A stretch of DNA of 64,000 bases from Caulobacter sp. (GCA_021741355.1 JAIOXZ010000016.1:22699-86698); one strand, 5' to 3'. Shown: positions 34,001 to 44,000, counted from the first letter of the stretch. Made by a program: numbers and translations. The notes: a model not told the origin generated them from the sequence alone.

Positions 34001-35752
34001 ATGACCGACGCCGCCCAGCCCCAGACGTCCTGGCCCGCGATGACCGTCCGGGAGGCCTACGCCGTCCTGACCGCGCCCGGCATGCCGACCGAGATGGAAG
34101 AGATCGAGATCCGCGGCATCAAGACCCGGGTCTGGAAGAACGCACCGCCGACCCTGCGCGACGTCGTAACCATCGGCCGCGCGCACGGCGAGAAGATCTT
34201 CCTGGTCCACGAAGACGAGCGCGTCAGCTTCGAGGCCTTCCATCGGGCCGTGGCGGCGTTCGCGCAGACCCTGGCCGACAAAGGCGTGAAGAAGGGCGAC
34301 CGGGTCGCCATCGTCATGCGCAACCTGCCCGAATGGCCGGTGGCCTTCTATGCGGGCATGAGTCTCGGCGCGATCCTGACGCCGCTGAACGCCTGGTGGA
34401 CCGGGCCGGAGCTCGAGTACGGCCTTACCGACTCGGGCAGCAAGATCTGCATCGTCGACGCCGAGCGGTTTGACCGGATGGCCGAGCACTTCCCCAACTG
34501 CCCGGATCTGGAGCATGTCTTCGTCAGCCGCATGGTCGACGAGGTCACCCATCCCTTCGTCAGCAAGCTGGAGGACGCGATCGGCGATCCCAACAGCTGG
34601 GCGAGCCTGCCGGACACTCCCCTGCCGACCGTGCCGATCGAGGCGGACGACGACGCGACCATCTTCTACACCTCCGGGACCACCGGTAAGCCCAAGGGCG
34701 CGCTCGCGACCCAGCGCAACGTCAACTCCAACATCTTCTCGGCCCTCTGCGCCGGGGCCCGGGCCTTCCTGCGTCGCGGCGAGATGCCGCCCGCGCCTGA
34801 TCCCACCCTGCCGCAGAAGGGCAGCCTGCTCAGCGTGCCGTTCTTCCACGCGACCGGTTGTTTCGCCGTGCTCAACCCGACCCTCTACGCCGGCGCCAAG
34901 CTGGCGATGATCCGCCGCTGGGATCCCGAGGTGGCCATGCAGATCATCGAGCGCGAGCGGCTGACCAGCGCCGGCGGCGTGCCGACGATCGCCTGGCAAC
35001 TGATCGAGCACCCGGCCCGCGAGAAGTACGACCTCTCGTCGATTGAAAGCATGGCCTATGGCGGCGCCCCCTCGGCGCCCGAGCTGGTCCGCAAGATCAA
35101 GGAAGTCTGGCCCAAATCCCACGCCGGCAACGGCTGGGGCATGACCGAGACCAGCGCCACGGCCACCTCCAACTCGGCCGAGGACTACGAGCATCGCCCC
35201 GACAGCTGCGGCCCGCCCGTGCCCGTCACCGACCTGAAGATCATGACCGTCGAGGCCCCGCACACCGAACTGCCGATTGGCGAGGTCGGCGAGCTGTGGT
35301 GCAAGGGCCCGCAGGTGGTGAAGCTCTACTGGAACAAGCCGGAAGCCACGGCCCAGACCTTCGTCGACGGCTGGGTCAAGACCGGCGACCTGGCGCGCCT
35401 CGATGAGGAAGGCTTCTGCTTCATCATCGACCGGGCCAAGGACATGCTGATCCGCGGCGGCGAGAACATCTACTGCATCGAGGTCGAAAACGTCCTCTAC
35501 GACCATCCCGCCGTGATGGACGCCGCCCTGGTCGGCATCCCGCACAAGACGCTGGGCGAGGAGCCGGGTGCGGTGGTGACCCTTAAGGAGGGCGCGACCG
35601 CCACCGAACAGGAACTCCGCGCCTTCGTCGCCGACCGCCTGGCCGCCTTCAAGGTGCCGAAAAAGGTGGTCTTCTGGCACGAAACCCTGCCGCGCAACGC
35701 CAACGGCAAGATCATGAAGAACGAGCTGAAGAAGGTGTTCGAGGAGGGGTAG
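34001..35752 (+). CDS. AMP-dependent acyl-CoA synthetase
   Basis: A 583-residue ANL-superfamily enzyme that activates a carboxylic acid as acyl-AMP and then forms the CoA ester. The P-loop motif is FYTSGTTGKPKGA near residue 225, with GWGMTETSATAT and the hinge motif TGDLARLDEEGFCFIIDRAKD. The C-terminal domain has the catalytic Lys in NANGKIMKNEL. The ATG at 34001 is chosen over an upstream frame because it begins a family-like N-terminus. It is longer at the N-terminus than medium-chain ligases and resembles long-chain or uncharacterised FadD-type enzymes. A nested palindrome lies after the stop. Confidence 0.92.
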   Translation: MTDAAQPQTSWPAMTVREAYAVLTAPGMPTEMEEIEIRGIKTRVWKNAPPTLRDVVTIGRAHGEKIFLVHEDERVSFEAFHRAVAAFAQTLADKGVKKGDRVAIVMRNLPEWPVAFYAGMSLGAILTPLNAWWTGPELEYGLTDSGSKICIVDAERFDRMAEHFPNCPDLEHVFVSRMVDEVTHPFVSKLEDAIGDPNSWASLPDTPLPTVPIEADDDATIFYTSGTTGKPKGALATQRNVNSNIFSALCAGARAFLRRGEMPPAPDPTLPQKGSLLSVPFFHATGCFAVLNPTLYAGAKLAMIRRWDPEVAMQIIERERLTSAGGVPTIAWQLIEHPAREKYDLSSIESMAYGGAPSAPELVRKIKEVWPKSHAGNGWGMTETSATATSNSAEDYEHRPDSCGPPVPVTDLKIMTVEAPHTELPIGEVGELWCKGPQVVKLYWNKPEATAQTFVDGWVKTGDLARLDEEGFCFIIDRAKDMLIRGGENIYCIEVENVLYDHPAVMDAALVGIPHKTLGEEPGAVVTLKEGATATEQELRAFVADRLAAFKVPKKVVFWHETLPRNANGKIMKNELKKVFEEG

Positions 35753-35758
35753 GACGCC

Positions 35759-35835
35759 GGGGACATGTACCGCAGGTACGTGTCCCCTAATCTAGCTGCT
35801 GGTTTAGGGGACACGTACCTGCGGTACATGTCCCC
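35759..35835. repeat. Nested palindromic repeat, copy 2
   Basis: Two perfect 32-base inverted arms (35759-35790 and 35804-35835) around a 13-base loop, same unit as at 5354-5431. The hairpin tip is CGCAG rather than CGAAG in both arms, so the two arms changed together. It sits seven bases after the acyl-CoA synthetase stop. Confidence 0.9.
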
Positions 35836-35845
35836 GTCGTCGCTC

Positions 35846-36181
35846 TCAGTTCTCTCCAGCCGCCCTCCGTAGAGCCTCCTCGCTCCAGGCGTTGAGGCTC
35901 TGGCCGGCGAGTTCGGCCGCGCGCATGGCGTCGGCGTGGACCTTGGGGTCGACCCGCAGCATGAGCCGGCCCGAGAAGGGCTTCTGGGGCGGCTTCCCGG
36001 CCCTGGCGCAGGTCTCGACGTAATCCTCCACCGCTTCGTGGAAGGCGGCCTTCAGGTCCTCGACCGTATCGGCGTGGAAGCCTACGATGTCCGCGATCCC
36101 GGCGATACGGCCGGTGAAGATCTCGTCGTCGGCGTCGTACTCGACCCGCGCGGAATAGCCTTTGAAGGTCATGGCGCTCAT
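35846..36181 (-). CDS. hicB: HicB-type antitoxin
   Basis: A 111-residue type II antitoxin. The N-terminal HicB fold (YSARVEYDADDEIFTGRIAG) resembles a broken RNase H fold, with DTVEDLKAAFHEAVEDYVE as its helix. The C-terminal ribbon-helix-helix (RLMLRVDPKVHADAMRAAEL) binds DNA. The ATG at 36181 overlaps the hicA stop as ATGA, so toxin and antitoxin are translationally coupled. It should neutralise HicA and repress the pair through the repeats at 36431-36471. Confidence 0.93.
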   Translation of the reverse strand: MSAMTFKGYSARVEYDADDEIFTGRIAGIADIVGFHADTVEDLKAAFHEAVEDYVETCARAGKPPQKPFSGRLMLRVDPKVHADAMRAAELAGQSLNAWSEEALRRAAGEN

Positions 36182-36432
36182 GGCTTCACTCCGATCCTGA
36201 GCAGGAACTCCCTGGCGTCGCGGACCTGATACCGCTTCGCCTCCTTTGCGGGATGCGGCCGGTGGAAGGCCGCAACCACTCCATCGAACACAAACCTCAC
36301 GCGCGACCCTGATCCCTCGATCACCTCGCAGCCGACGGCGACAAGCAGGCTCTCGATCACAGACCATTTCACCGTACCGGAGACCGGTTCGGCGAAAACG
36401 GCCGCGAGCGTTTTCCGCTGCTTGCTGTTCAT
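36178..36432 (-). CDS. hicA: HicA-type toxin
   Basis: An 84-residue mRNA interferase with a double-stranded-RNA-binding-like fold. The catalytic His should lie in VVAAFHRPHPAKEAKRY, with the strand GSGSRVRFVFDG before it. The ending REFLLRIGVKP is typical. It precedes hicB, the common toxin-first order. Two copies of ATGCAAGCAT lie at its start: the first overlaps its ATG, the second is 21 bases further upstream. The pair is apparently complete and would be expected to be functional. Confidence 0.88.
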   Translation of the reverse strand: MNSKQRKTLAAVFAEPVSGTVKWSVIESLLVAVGCEVIEGSGSRVRFVFDGVVAAFHRPHPAKEAKRYQVRDAREFLLRIGVKP

Positions 36433-36471
36433 GCAAGCATTATGCTCGTCGATGGCAGATTATGCAAGCAT
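36431..36471. promoter_or_regulatory. Operator repeats of hicAB
   Basis: ATGCAAGCAT occurs at 36431-36440 and at 36462-36471, 31 bases apart or about three helical turns. CATAAT-like hexamers lie beside each. The first copy covers the hicA start codon. HicB is a DNA-binding antitoxin, so this is a likely autoregulatory site. Confidence 0.55.
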
Positions 36472-36476
36472 AGGGG

Positions 36477-37988
36477 TCAGGCGCTGACCCCCGGCTTGCG
36501 TCCTGCCCACGGCTGGGCCTGCTCGAGCGCATAGGCCAGCTGGAACAGTATCGCGTCGTTGCCCGCCTTCGCCGCGAAATGCACCCCGACCGGCAGGCCG
36601 TCGGCCGTCCAGTGTAGGGGCACACTCATGGCCGGAGCGCCGGCGATGTTGTGCAGCGGGGTGTAGCCGACATAGTCGGTCAGCCGCGCCGAAAGCTCGG
36701 CGAACGGAACGTCGCCTGAAACAAAGCCCAGCGGCACGGGCGGCTTGGTCAGGACGGGCGAGACGATGACGTCGAACTTCGAGAACCAGCCGTCGTAGGC
36801 CGCTGAATCCTGCGCCAGCCGGCCGATCGCGGCGTCGACGGCGCCTTCCGGCGCCTTGGCGATCAGTTCGGCCATGCCCAGCGAGAACGGCTCGGCCATC
36901 TTCGTGTCGGGCGCCCGGCCCAGCGCCTTGCTCATCGCGGCGATGTCCATCGCGGCGCCGGCCGACCACAGGGTCAGGAAGTCCTGTCCGAAGCGGGCGG
37001 AGTCGATCGGCCAGGCGGCCTCGCTGACCTTGTGGCCCATGGCCTGCAGCAGCTTCACCGCGTCGTCCAGGCCCGCGCGGACCTCGGCGTCCGGCTCGCG
37101 CCCGTTGCCGCTGGCGCTCAGCACGCCGATGCGGAGCTTCTTGCGCGAGGCCTTCTCGATGAAGCCGATCGGACGGTACGGCGCATCGGCGTCGGTGCGT
37201 TCGGTCGCCGCGAACATCGCCGCCGAGTCGCGCACGGAGCGGCTGTCGACGTGGTTCACCGACAGGGCGATGACCCGCATGTCCGTGTTGCCCGCGAGGC
37301 GTCCGCGCGAAGGCTTGAAGCCGAACAGACCGCAACAGGCGGCGGGAATACGGATCGAGCCGCCGCCATCGCTGGCGTGGGCCATGGTGACCACGCCGGC
37401 CGCCGTGGCCGCCGCGGCGCCGCCGGACGAGCCGCCGGTCGACCGGCCTGTGTTCCAGGGATTTCGGGTCGGGCCGTAGGCGAGAGGCTCGGTCGTCGGC
37501 AGGTAGCCGAACTCGGGCGAGGCCGATTTGCCGATGACGATGAAGCCCGCCTTCAACGCGGCGTCGACCCAGGGATCGTTGGCGGTCGCGGGCGGCGCAG
37601 CGAGGCTGCCCGCAGAGCCATTGCGCGTCGGCATGCCGGCGTAGTCGTTCAGGTCCTTGATCAGGAAGGGCACGCCTGCGAACGGACCGGTCTGGCCCCC
37701 CTTCTTCGCGGCGTCGATCGCGCGGTCGTAGTCGGAATTGACCATGAAGTTCAGCGTCGGCTGCAACGCCTCGCTCCGGCGGATCGCCGCTTCAACCGCT
37801 TCGAGCGGGCTGATCTCCTTGCTGCGGATCATCGCCGCGACTGTGGTGGCGTCGGGCGTCCAGGGTGCGGGAGCGGCTGCTGCGGCGGTCTTTCTGCCCG
37901 GCCAGCCCAGGGCGGCGGCGGGCGTCGCGGCTACGGCCGAAGCAGCGGCGGAGGCGGCCATCAGGCCGCGGCGGGTAAGATTGGTCAT
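36477..37988 (-). CDS. Amidase, exported (Tat-type signal)
   Basis: A 503-residue amidase-signature enzyme. The Ser-cisSer-Lys triad is indicated by the Gly/Ser-rich RSTGGSSGGAAAATAAG segment and IKDLNDYAGMPTRNG, where the Lys precedes. The N-terminus TNLTRRGLMAASAAASAVAA is a twin-arginine-type signal, so the enzyme should fold before export to the periplasm. The ATG at 37988 has GGGAGGG upstream; a longer frame lacks a good start. The gene is divergent from the class II aldolase gene. The amide substrate cannot be read from sequence. Only five bases separate its stop from the hicAB operator repeats. Confidence 0.9.
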   Translation of the reverse strand: MTNLTRRGLMAASAAASAVAATPAAALGWPGRKTAAAAAPAPWTPDATTVAAMIRSKEISPLEAVEAAIRRSEALQPTLNFMVNSDYDRAIDAAKKGGQTGPFAGVPFLIKDLNDYAGMPTRNGSAGSLAAPPATANDPWVDAALKAGFIVIGKSASPEFGYLPTTEPLAYGPTRNPWNTGRSTGGSSGGAAAATAAGVVTMAHASDGGGSIRIPAACCGLFGFKPSRGRLAGNTDMRVIALSVNHVDSRSVRDSAAMFAATERTDADAPYRPIGFIEKASRKKLRIGVLSASGNGREPDAEVRAGLDDAVKLLQAMGHKVSEAAWPIDSARFGQDFLTLWSAGAAMDIAAMSKALGRAPDTKMAEPFSLGMAELIAKAPEGAVDAAIGRLAQDSAAYDGWFSKFDVIVSPVLTKPPVPLGFVSGDVPFAELSARLTDYVGYTPLHNIAGAPAMSVPLHWTADGLPVGVHFAAKAGNDAILFQLAYALEQAQPWAGRKPGVSA

Positions 37989-38137
37989 GGAGCCCTCCCT
38001 CGGACGTCGTTGGTCGCGTCCGTGATCAGCGATCAGATTGGCCGGTCGAACGCCGGTCCGCAAGCGGGCCTGCCGCTTGACGCGGGCGTCACGCGGCGCG
38101 ACTCTGCCAGCAACAAGAGGCGCGGAGGAGAAACGCC

Positions 38138-38914
38138 ATGGCTGACGGATCAATGGCGGGCGTGAGTTCGCTCAAGGGCAAGGTCAGCGAGGAAGAGTGG
38201 AAGGCGCGGGTCGATCTCGCCGCCCTTTATCGGCTCGTCGCCCTGCACGGGTGGGACGACATGATCTTCACCCACATCTCGGCCCGGATTCCGGGCCCGG
38301 AGCACCATTTCCTGATCAATCCCTACGGCATGTTCTTCGACGAGATCACCGCCAGCTCGCTGGTGAAGATCGACCTCGACGGCAAGGTGCTGCAGGAGAC
38401 GCCGTACTTCATCAATCCGGCGGGCTTCACGATCCACTCGGCGGTCCACGCGGCCCGCGAGGACGCGATGTTCGTGATGCACCTGCACTCGGACCAGGGT
38501 GTCGCGGTCTCGGCCCAGAAGGGTGGGCTGCTGCCGCTGTCGCAGCATGCGCTCATCGTGCTGCCGCAACTCGCCTATCACGACTATGAAGGCATCGCGC
38601 TCAATCTTGACGAGCGGGAGCGACTTGTGGCTGACTTGGGCGAGAAGACCACCATGCTGCTGCGGAACCACGGCACGCTGGCCGTGGGCGACACCGCGGC
38701 GGCCTGCTGGCTCAGCATGTTCTACCTGGAGCGCGCATGTCAGCAGCAGGTCATGGCGCTTTCAGCCGGCCGGGACGGGGTGTTGAACGCCCCGGACGCC
38801 GCGCAGGCGGAAGTGCGCAGTCAGATGGGCCGCGGCATGGGCGGCATCGGCGGCCTGGCCTGGCCGGGCTGCCTGCGCCAGCTGGACCGCAACCTGCCGG
38901 GCTACGACGCCTAG
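38138..38914 (+). CDS. Class II aldolase/adducin family protein
   Basis: A 258-residue single-domain protein. Metal-ligand histidines appear in MHLHSDQGVAV and LLRNHGTLAVGDT; the catalytic Glu position is in the early loop. The start RVDLAALYRLVALHGWDDM and the FTHISARIPG strand are typical of adducin-like aldolases. GGAGGAG is placed eight bases before the ATG. Enzymes of this group cleave sugar phosphates or related aldols, and many relatives have no known substrate. A terminator hairpin follows 58 bases downstream. Confidence 0.9.
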   Translation: MADGSMAGVSSLKGKVSEEEWKARVDLAALYRLVALHGWDDMIFTHISARIPGPEHHFLINPYGMFFDEITASSLVKIDLDGKVLQETPYFINPAGFTIHSAVHAAREDAMFVMHLHSDQGVAVSAQKGGLLPLSQHALIVLPQLAYHDYEGIALNLDERERLVADLGEKTTMLLRNHGTLAVGDTAAACWLSMFYLERACQQQVMALSAGRDGVLNAPDAAQAEVRSQMGRGMGGIGGLAWPGCLRQLDRNLPGYDA

Positions 38915-38929
38915 ACATCATTGCCTCCG

Positions 38930-39050
38930 TCATGGCCCGGCTTGTCCGGGCCACCCAGGAACACCGATATCGAAGAGCGGGTGCGGCGATGGCGGCGCCC
39001 GCTCTTTTTCGTTCAACGCGCCTGGGTGGCCCGGACAGGCCGGGCCATGA
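38930..39050. repeat. 29-base inverted repeat around a terminator
   Basis: Arms at 38930-38958 and 39022-39050 are inverted copies identical at 28 of 29 bases. Each contains TGGCCCGG and TCCGGGCC motifs. The right arm ends four bases before the start codon of the next gene. Between the arms is the terminator of the aldolase gene. Confidence 0.85.
38973..39009 (+). terminator. Intrinsic terminator of the aldolase gene
   Basis: AAGAGCGGG and CCCGCTCTT form a 9-base stem around a 16-base loop, and five T residues follow at 39005-39009. It lies 58 bases after the aldolase stop. Confidence 0.7.
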
Positions 39051-39054
39051 CGGG

Positions 39055-39822
39055 GTGAGAGGATGGATATTCGCGGGCCTGGCGCTCGCGGCGGTCTTCG
39101 TTTGTGAGCCGGCGCGGGCAGGGGCCTGGCCGGTCCCTCCGGGCGAGACCCTGGCGATCCTCAAGTACGAAGGCTCGCGCGCCGATGCCTTCTTCGACGC
39201 GGCGGGCGACCAGGTCGCGATGGCCCCGCGCGGCGATGACGCCGTCAGCCTGTACGTCGAGCACGGTCTGGCCCGACGTCTGACCTTTCAGGGACGGATC
39301 GGCTGGACCCGCGGCGAGGACGGCTTCGCCGACTACGCCGGTCGCGGCCCGCTGGAACTGGGTCTGCGATTGGCCCTCCTGCGGGGCGAGCGGTCGGCGG
39401 TCAGTCTTTACGTCGGCGGCGCCTATGCGGGCGACGGGCGCAATGCCGGCTACGCCTCCCCGGGCGAGGGCGGGGCGGATGTCGAGGTTCGTCTGCTGAC
39501 CGGACGCTCGGTCACGGTCGCCGGACGCGCCGCCTTCATCGACGCGCAGCTGGCGCGGCTGAACCGGTCGGGCCTGCCGGATGAAATCCACCTCGACCTG
39601 ACTCTCGGGTTCGAGCCTGACGATCGCTGGCTGCTGCTGGCCCAGGCCTACGCCGGACAGGCTGACCGCGATCCGGTGTCGCCGCGCTGGCTGAAGCTGG
39701 AGATTTCCGCCGTCCGGCGTATCGGCGACTGGCGACTTCAGGCCGGCTGGCGACAGTCCGTGGCCGGCCGCGACAGCCCCGCCGAAGCCGGACCGGTGTT
39801 CGCTGTCTGGCGTTCGTTCTGA
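39055..39822 (+). CDS. Exported beta-rich protein, function unknown
   Basis: A 255-residue protein with a GTG start at 39055, giving a signal peptide MRGWIFAGLALAAVFVCEPA with cleavage near ARAGA. The mature part is made of strands of about 10 residues with Gly turns, such as GRGPLELGLRLALLRGERSA and VSLYVGGAYAGDGRN, ending VFAVWRSF. A barrel or transporter-like outer-membrane or periplasmic protein is plausible. The start lies four bases after the 29-base inverted repeat, so leader and promoter come from repeat DNA. I do not recognise the family. Confidence 0.72.
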   Translation: MRGWIFAGLALAAVFVCEPARAGAWPVPPGETLAILKYEGSRADAFFDAAGDQVAMAPRGDDAVSLYVEHGLARRLTFQGRIGWTRGEDGFADYAGRGPLELGLRLALLRGERSAVSLYVGGAYAGDGRNAGYASPGEGGADVEVRLLTGRSVTVAGRAAFIDAQLARLNRSGLPDEIHLDLTLGFEPDDRWLLLAQAYAGQADRDPVSPRWLKLEISAVRRIGDWRLQAGWRQSVAGRDSPAEAGPVFAVWRSF

Positions 39823-39945
39823 CCTCTGTTTCAGGCCCGCAACAGACCGTCACGCCGCAGCCATCGCAATACGGTTTACGTGAACGGCAATGCCCCTATA
39901 TGTGCCATTGCATGCCGCCGGCCGGGCCGGCGCGGGGAGTTGTTC

Positions 39946-41061
39946 GTGATCCGCCGTCATTTCTTCCTGTTCGCCGCCGCCGCTTTTCTGGTGCTGATGC
40001 TGATCGGCGGCGGACTGAAGCTGGCGACGGCAGAACCCAAGGGCAAGGGCGGTCCGGGCGGACCGGGCGGCAGGGCCGCGGCGATCTCCCAGGCTGTCGT
40101 CGCGTTGCGCCCCTTCGCTGACAATATCGAGGCGCTGGGCGTGGCCAAGGGCCGCGAGTCCGTCACCATCACGTCCAGCACCAGCGAACTGGTGACCGCC
40201 GTCCGCTTCCGTGACGGCCAGCAGGTCAGCAAGGGCCAGGTGCTGGTTGAGCTGAAGGCCGGTGAAGAGGATGCCGGTCTGATCGAGGCCCAGGCCCGTC
40301 TGGCCCAGGCGGAGCGCGACTATGCCCGCTGGAAGAGCCTGGCCGACCAGGGCATCGCGCCCAGGGCGACAGCGGAACAGTTCCGCTCGGCGCTGGACAC
40401 CGCCCGCGCCGGGGTCGAGGCCGCCCGCGCCCGCAAGCTCGATCGCGTGATCCGCGCGCCGTTCGCGGGCGTCGTGGGCCTGACCGACGTCGCGCCGGGC
40501 GCACTGATCAGTCCGGGCGCTCCGATCGTCACCCTCGACGACCTGACAATGGTGCGCGTCGATTTCGAGGTGCCGGACCGCTACCTGCCGATGCTCGCCG
40601 AGGGCGCGGCGCTCGCCGCCCGGCCGGACGCCTGGCCGACCGAGACCATCCAGGGCCGCATCGCCCGGCTGGACAGCCGGATCGACGCGACGACCCGCGC
40701 CATCACCGCCCGCGCCGAGTTCGCCAACCCGGGCGGCCGGATCAAGCCGGGCATGCTGATGCGCGTCACGATCGCCAACGGCGCCCGCCAGGGCCTGGCC
40801 GTGCCGGAAGCCGCCGTCCAGTTCGAGGGCGACCAGGCCTTCGTGTTCGTGGTTACCCCGCGCGGCGGCGGCGTCTCGGCCCGCAAGCAGGCCGTGCAGA
40901 CCGGCTCGACGGCGAACGGCTTCGTCGAGATCACCGGCGGCCTGCAGGCCGGCGACAAGGTCGTCGCCGACGGCCTCAACCGGATCCAGGACGGCCAGCC
41001 GGTGCAGGTCGGACCCGGCCGCCGGCCGACGGCCTCGGCCCCGGCGCGGAAGGCCGGCTGA
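39946..41061 (+). CDS. RND periplasmic adaptor subunit (second pair)
   Basis: A 371-residue membrane fusion protein. The GTG at 39946 has GGGGAG six bases upstream and gives a membrane anchor start MIRRHFFLFAAAAFLVLMLI; a longer ATG frame at 39880 is less likely. A Gly/Pro-rich segment follows, then the lipoyl, hairpin and barrel domains with RKLDRVIRAPFAGVVGLTDV and GGRIKPGMLMRVTIANG. The stop overlaps the permease start as TGATG. Adaptor and permease form an inner-membrane pump requiring an outer-membrane channel, which is not encoded beside them. Confidence 0.93.
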   Translation: MIRRHFFLFAAAAFLVLMLIGGGLKLATAEPKGKGGPGGPGGRAAAISQAVVALRPFADNIEALGVAKGRESVTITSSTSELVTAVRFRDGQQVSKGQVLVELKAGEEDAGLIEAQARLAQAERDYARWKSLADQGIAPRATAEQFRSALDTARAGVEAARARKLDRVIRAPFAGVVGLTDVAPGALISPGAPIVTLDDLTMVRVDFEVPDRYLPMLAEGAALAARPDAWPTETIQGRIARLDSRIDATTRAITARAEFANPGGRIKPGMLMRVTIANGARQGLAVPEAAVQFEGDQAFVFVVTPRGGGVSARKQAVQTGSTANGFVEITGGLQAGDKVVADGLNRIQDGQPVQVGPGRRPTASAPARKAG

Positions 41062-44000
41062 TGCTGTCTGACCTTTCGGTCAAGCGGCCGGTCTTCGCCG
41101 CGGTTGCGGCGATCATTCTCTGCGTCGTGGGGCTCGCGGCCTTCCTCAGCATATCGATCCGCGAGCTGCCCAGCGTCGATCCGCCCGTGGTCTCGATCTC
41201 GACGACCTATCGCGGCGCCTCGGCCGAAATCGTCGAGGAGCGGATCACCCAGGTTCTGGAGCGCCAGGTCAGCGGCATCCAGGGCATCGACCGGGTCAAT
41301 TCGTCCAGCCGCGACGGCCGCAGCCAGATCAACATCAGCTTCAAGCTGGACACCGACCTGGAAACGGCGGCCAACGACGTGCGCGACGCCGCCAGCCGCG
41401 TGGTCAACCAGCTGCCCGACCAGGCCGATCCCCCGCAGATCGCCAAGGCCGACGCGGACTCTGCGCCGATCATCATCATCAACATGACGTCGACGACGCT
41501 GAATCCCCTTCAGCTGGCGGACTACGCTGACCGCTTCCTCGTCGAGCGGCTGTCGACCATTCCCGGGGTGGCGGCTGTCCGGATGGCCGGACCGACCTAC
41601 GCGATGCGCATCTGGCTCGACGCTGACCAGATGGCGGCCCGTGGCGTGACCGTCGACGACGTCGAGGCCGCGCTCGGCAGCCAGAACGTCGAACTGCCGG
41701 CCGGCGCCCTGGAGAGCACGGCCCGCGACTTCACCATCCGGGTCAAACGCGGCTACGAATCGCCGAAGGACTTTCGGGGGCTGCCCATCAAGGTGGCCGG
41801 CCAGAGCGCGGGCAGCGACGCCTACGTCACCCGCTTGGGCGATATCGCCCGGGTCGAGGAAGGGGCGGCCGAGGACCGGCGCGTGTTCCGCGGCAACGGC
41901 GTTGACCAGATTGGCCTGGTCCTGACCCGCCAGTCCCAGGCCAACGACCTGGCCATCGCCAAGGCCGCGCGCAAGGAAGTCGCGACAATCAACCAGAGCC
42001 TGCCCGCAGGCACCTCGATGATCATCGCCGTGGATTCCTCGGAATTCACGGCCGAGGCGATCCACGAGGTCTGGATCACCATGGGTATCTCCATCGCCCT
42101 GGTGGCGCTGGTCAATCTGGTGTTCCTCGGCAGCTGGCGGGCGGCGATCATTCCCTCGATCGTCGCGCCGATCTGTCTGCTGTCGACCTTCATCGTCCTG
42201 ACCCCGCTGGGCTTCTCGCTCAATCTGCTGACCCTGCTGGCGCTGGTCCTGTCCGTCGGACTGGTCGTGGATGACGCCATCGTGGTGGTCGAGAACATCC
42301 AGCGACGGGTGGACGACGGCGAGCCGGCGACGGTCGCCGCCACCCGTGGCGCGCGTCAGGTTTTCTTCGCCGTGATCGCCACGACCATCGTGCTGATCTC
42401 GGTGTTCGCGCCGCTGATGTTCCTGCCGGGCTACATCGGGCGCCTGTTCGTCGAGCTTGCCGTTGCGATCGCCTCGGCCGTGGCCTTCTCGGCCTTCCTG
42501 GCGCTGTCCCTGTCGCCGATGCTGGCCTCGAAGCTCCTGCGGCCGGCCTCCGGAAACGGCTGGCTGGCCCGGCGCGTCGACTTCGCGGTCGACAAGGTGA
42601 AGGCCTCCTATCGCAACTCGCTCGACATGCTGCTGGGGCCGCGCGTCGTGGGCTTCGGCGCGCTCGGCCTGGTGGCCGCCCTGGCCGCGCTGGCGGCGGT
42701 GCTGTTTGTCACCCTGCCGCAGGAACTGGTGCCGGCCGAAGACCGGGGGCGGGTGGACATCTCGATCAGCGGCCCGGAAGGCGCGGGCTACGACTACACC
42801 CGCAAGGCCGCCGCGACCGTCGAGAGCCAGGTCCGCCGCTACTACGAAGACGGTGAGGCGAGCCGGTACATCCTCAGCATTCCGCGCTTCGGCGCGACCC
42901 AGTTCAACACCGCCAACTCGGTGGTGGTGATGAACGACTGGGGCAAGCGGACCAAGACCTCCGACCAGGTCGCCGACGAACTGAACAAGAGCCTGAGCAA
43001 CATCACCGGCGTGCGGGCCGTGGCCAGCGTGCGCGGCGCCTTCCAGCGCGGCGGCGGCGGGGGAGGGGGCACCAACGTCGACCTGGTCGGTCTGGGCAAC
43101 GACTACGCCGAGATCGCCCGCTGGCTGGAACCGATCCGCGACGCCATGCAGCGCAATCCCGGCTTCTCGCGGCCACGCCTCGACTACGAGCCGACGGCGC
43201 CGCGCCTGTCGGTCGAGATCGACCGGGAGAGGGCCGCTGCGCTCGGGGTCACGCCCCAGGCCGTGGGCCGGGTGCTGGAGTCGATGTTCGGTTCCCGCCG
43301 GGTGACCACCTACGTCAAGGGCGGCCAGGAATACGACGTCATCGTCCAGACCGACCTCGAAAAGCGCCGCACCATCGGCGACCTCAACACCCTCTATGTC
43401 CGCACGGGCTCCGGCGCGCTGGTGCCCCTGTCCTCGGTGGTGACGACCCGGTTGCGCGGCGACACGCCTGACCGGGAACGCACGGACCGGCAGCGGTCAG
43501 TCGAGCTGACGGCCCAGCTGTCGCCGGGCTTCACCGTCGCCGACGCGGTCGCCTTCATCCAGGACGAGATCCGCAAGAATCCCTCGCCGAGCGTGACCTA
43601 CACCTGGGGCGGCCAGGCGCGGGACTACCTCGAGGCCTCCGGCGCCGTGGGTCTGGCCTTCGGCATGGCCCTGCTGCTGGTCTTCCTGGTGCTGGCGGCG
43701 CAGTTCGAGAGCTGGATCCACCCGGCGGTGATCATGCTGACAGTGCCGCTTGCCGCGCTCGGCGGCCTTTTCGGCCTGTTGCTGACGGGCCAGTCGATCA
43801 ACACCTACAGCCAGATCGGTCTGATCATCCTCATCGGCATCGCCGCCAAGAACGGCATCCTGATCGTCGAGTTCGCCAACCAGTTGCGCGACCAGGGCCG
43901 CTCGATCCGCGAGGCGGTGATCGAGGCGGCGGTGCTGCGTCTGCGGCCGATCGTGATGACCTCGATCACCGCCGCGTTCGGGGCGCTGCCGCTGATGCTC

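Noticed and set aside
38020..38036. FNR-like sequence TGATCAGCGATCA upstream of the amidase
   Set aside because: Half-site spacing does not fit the N4 requirement.
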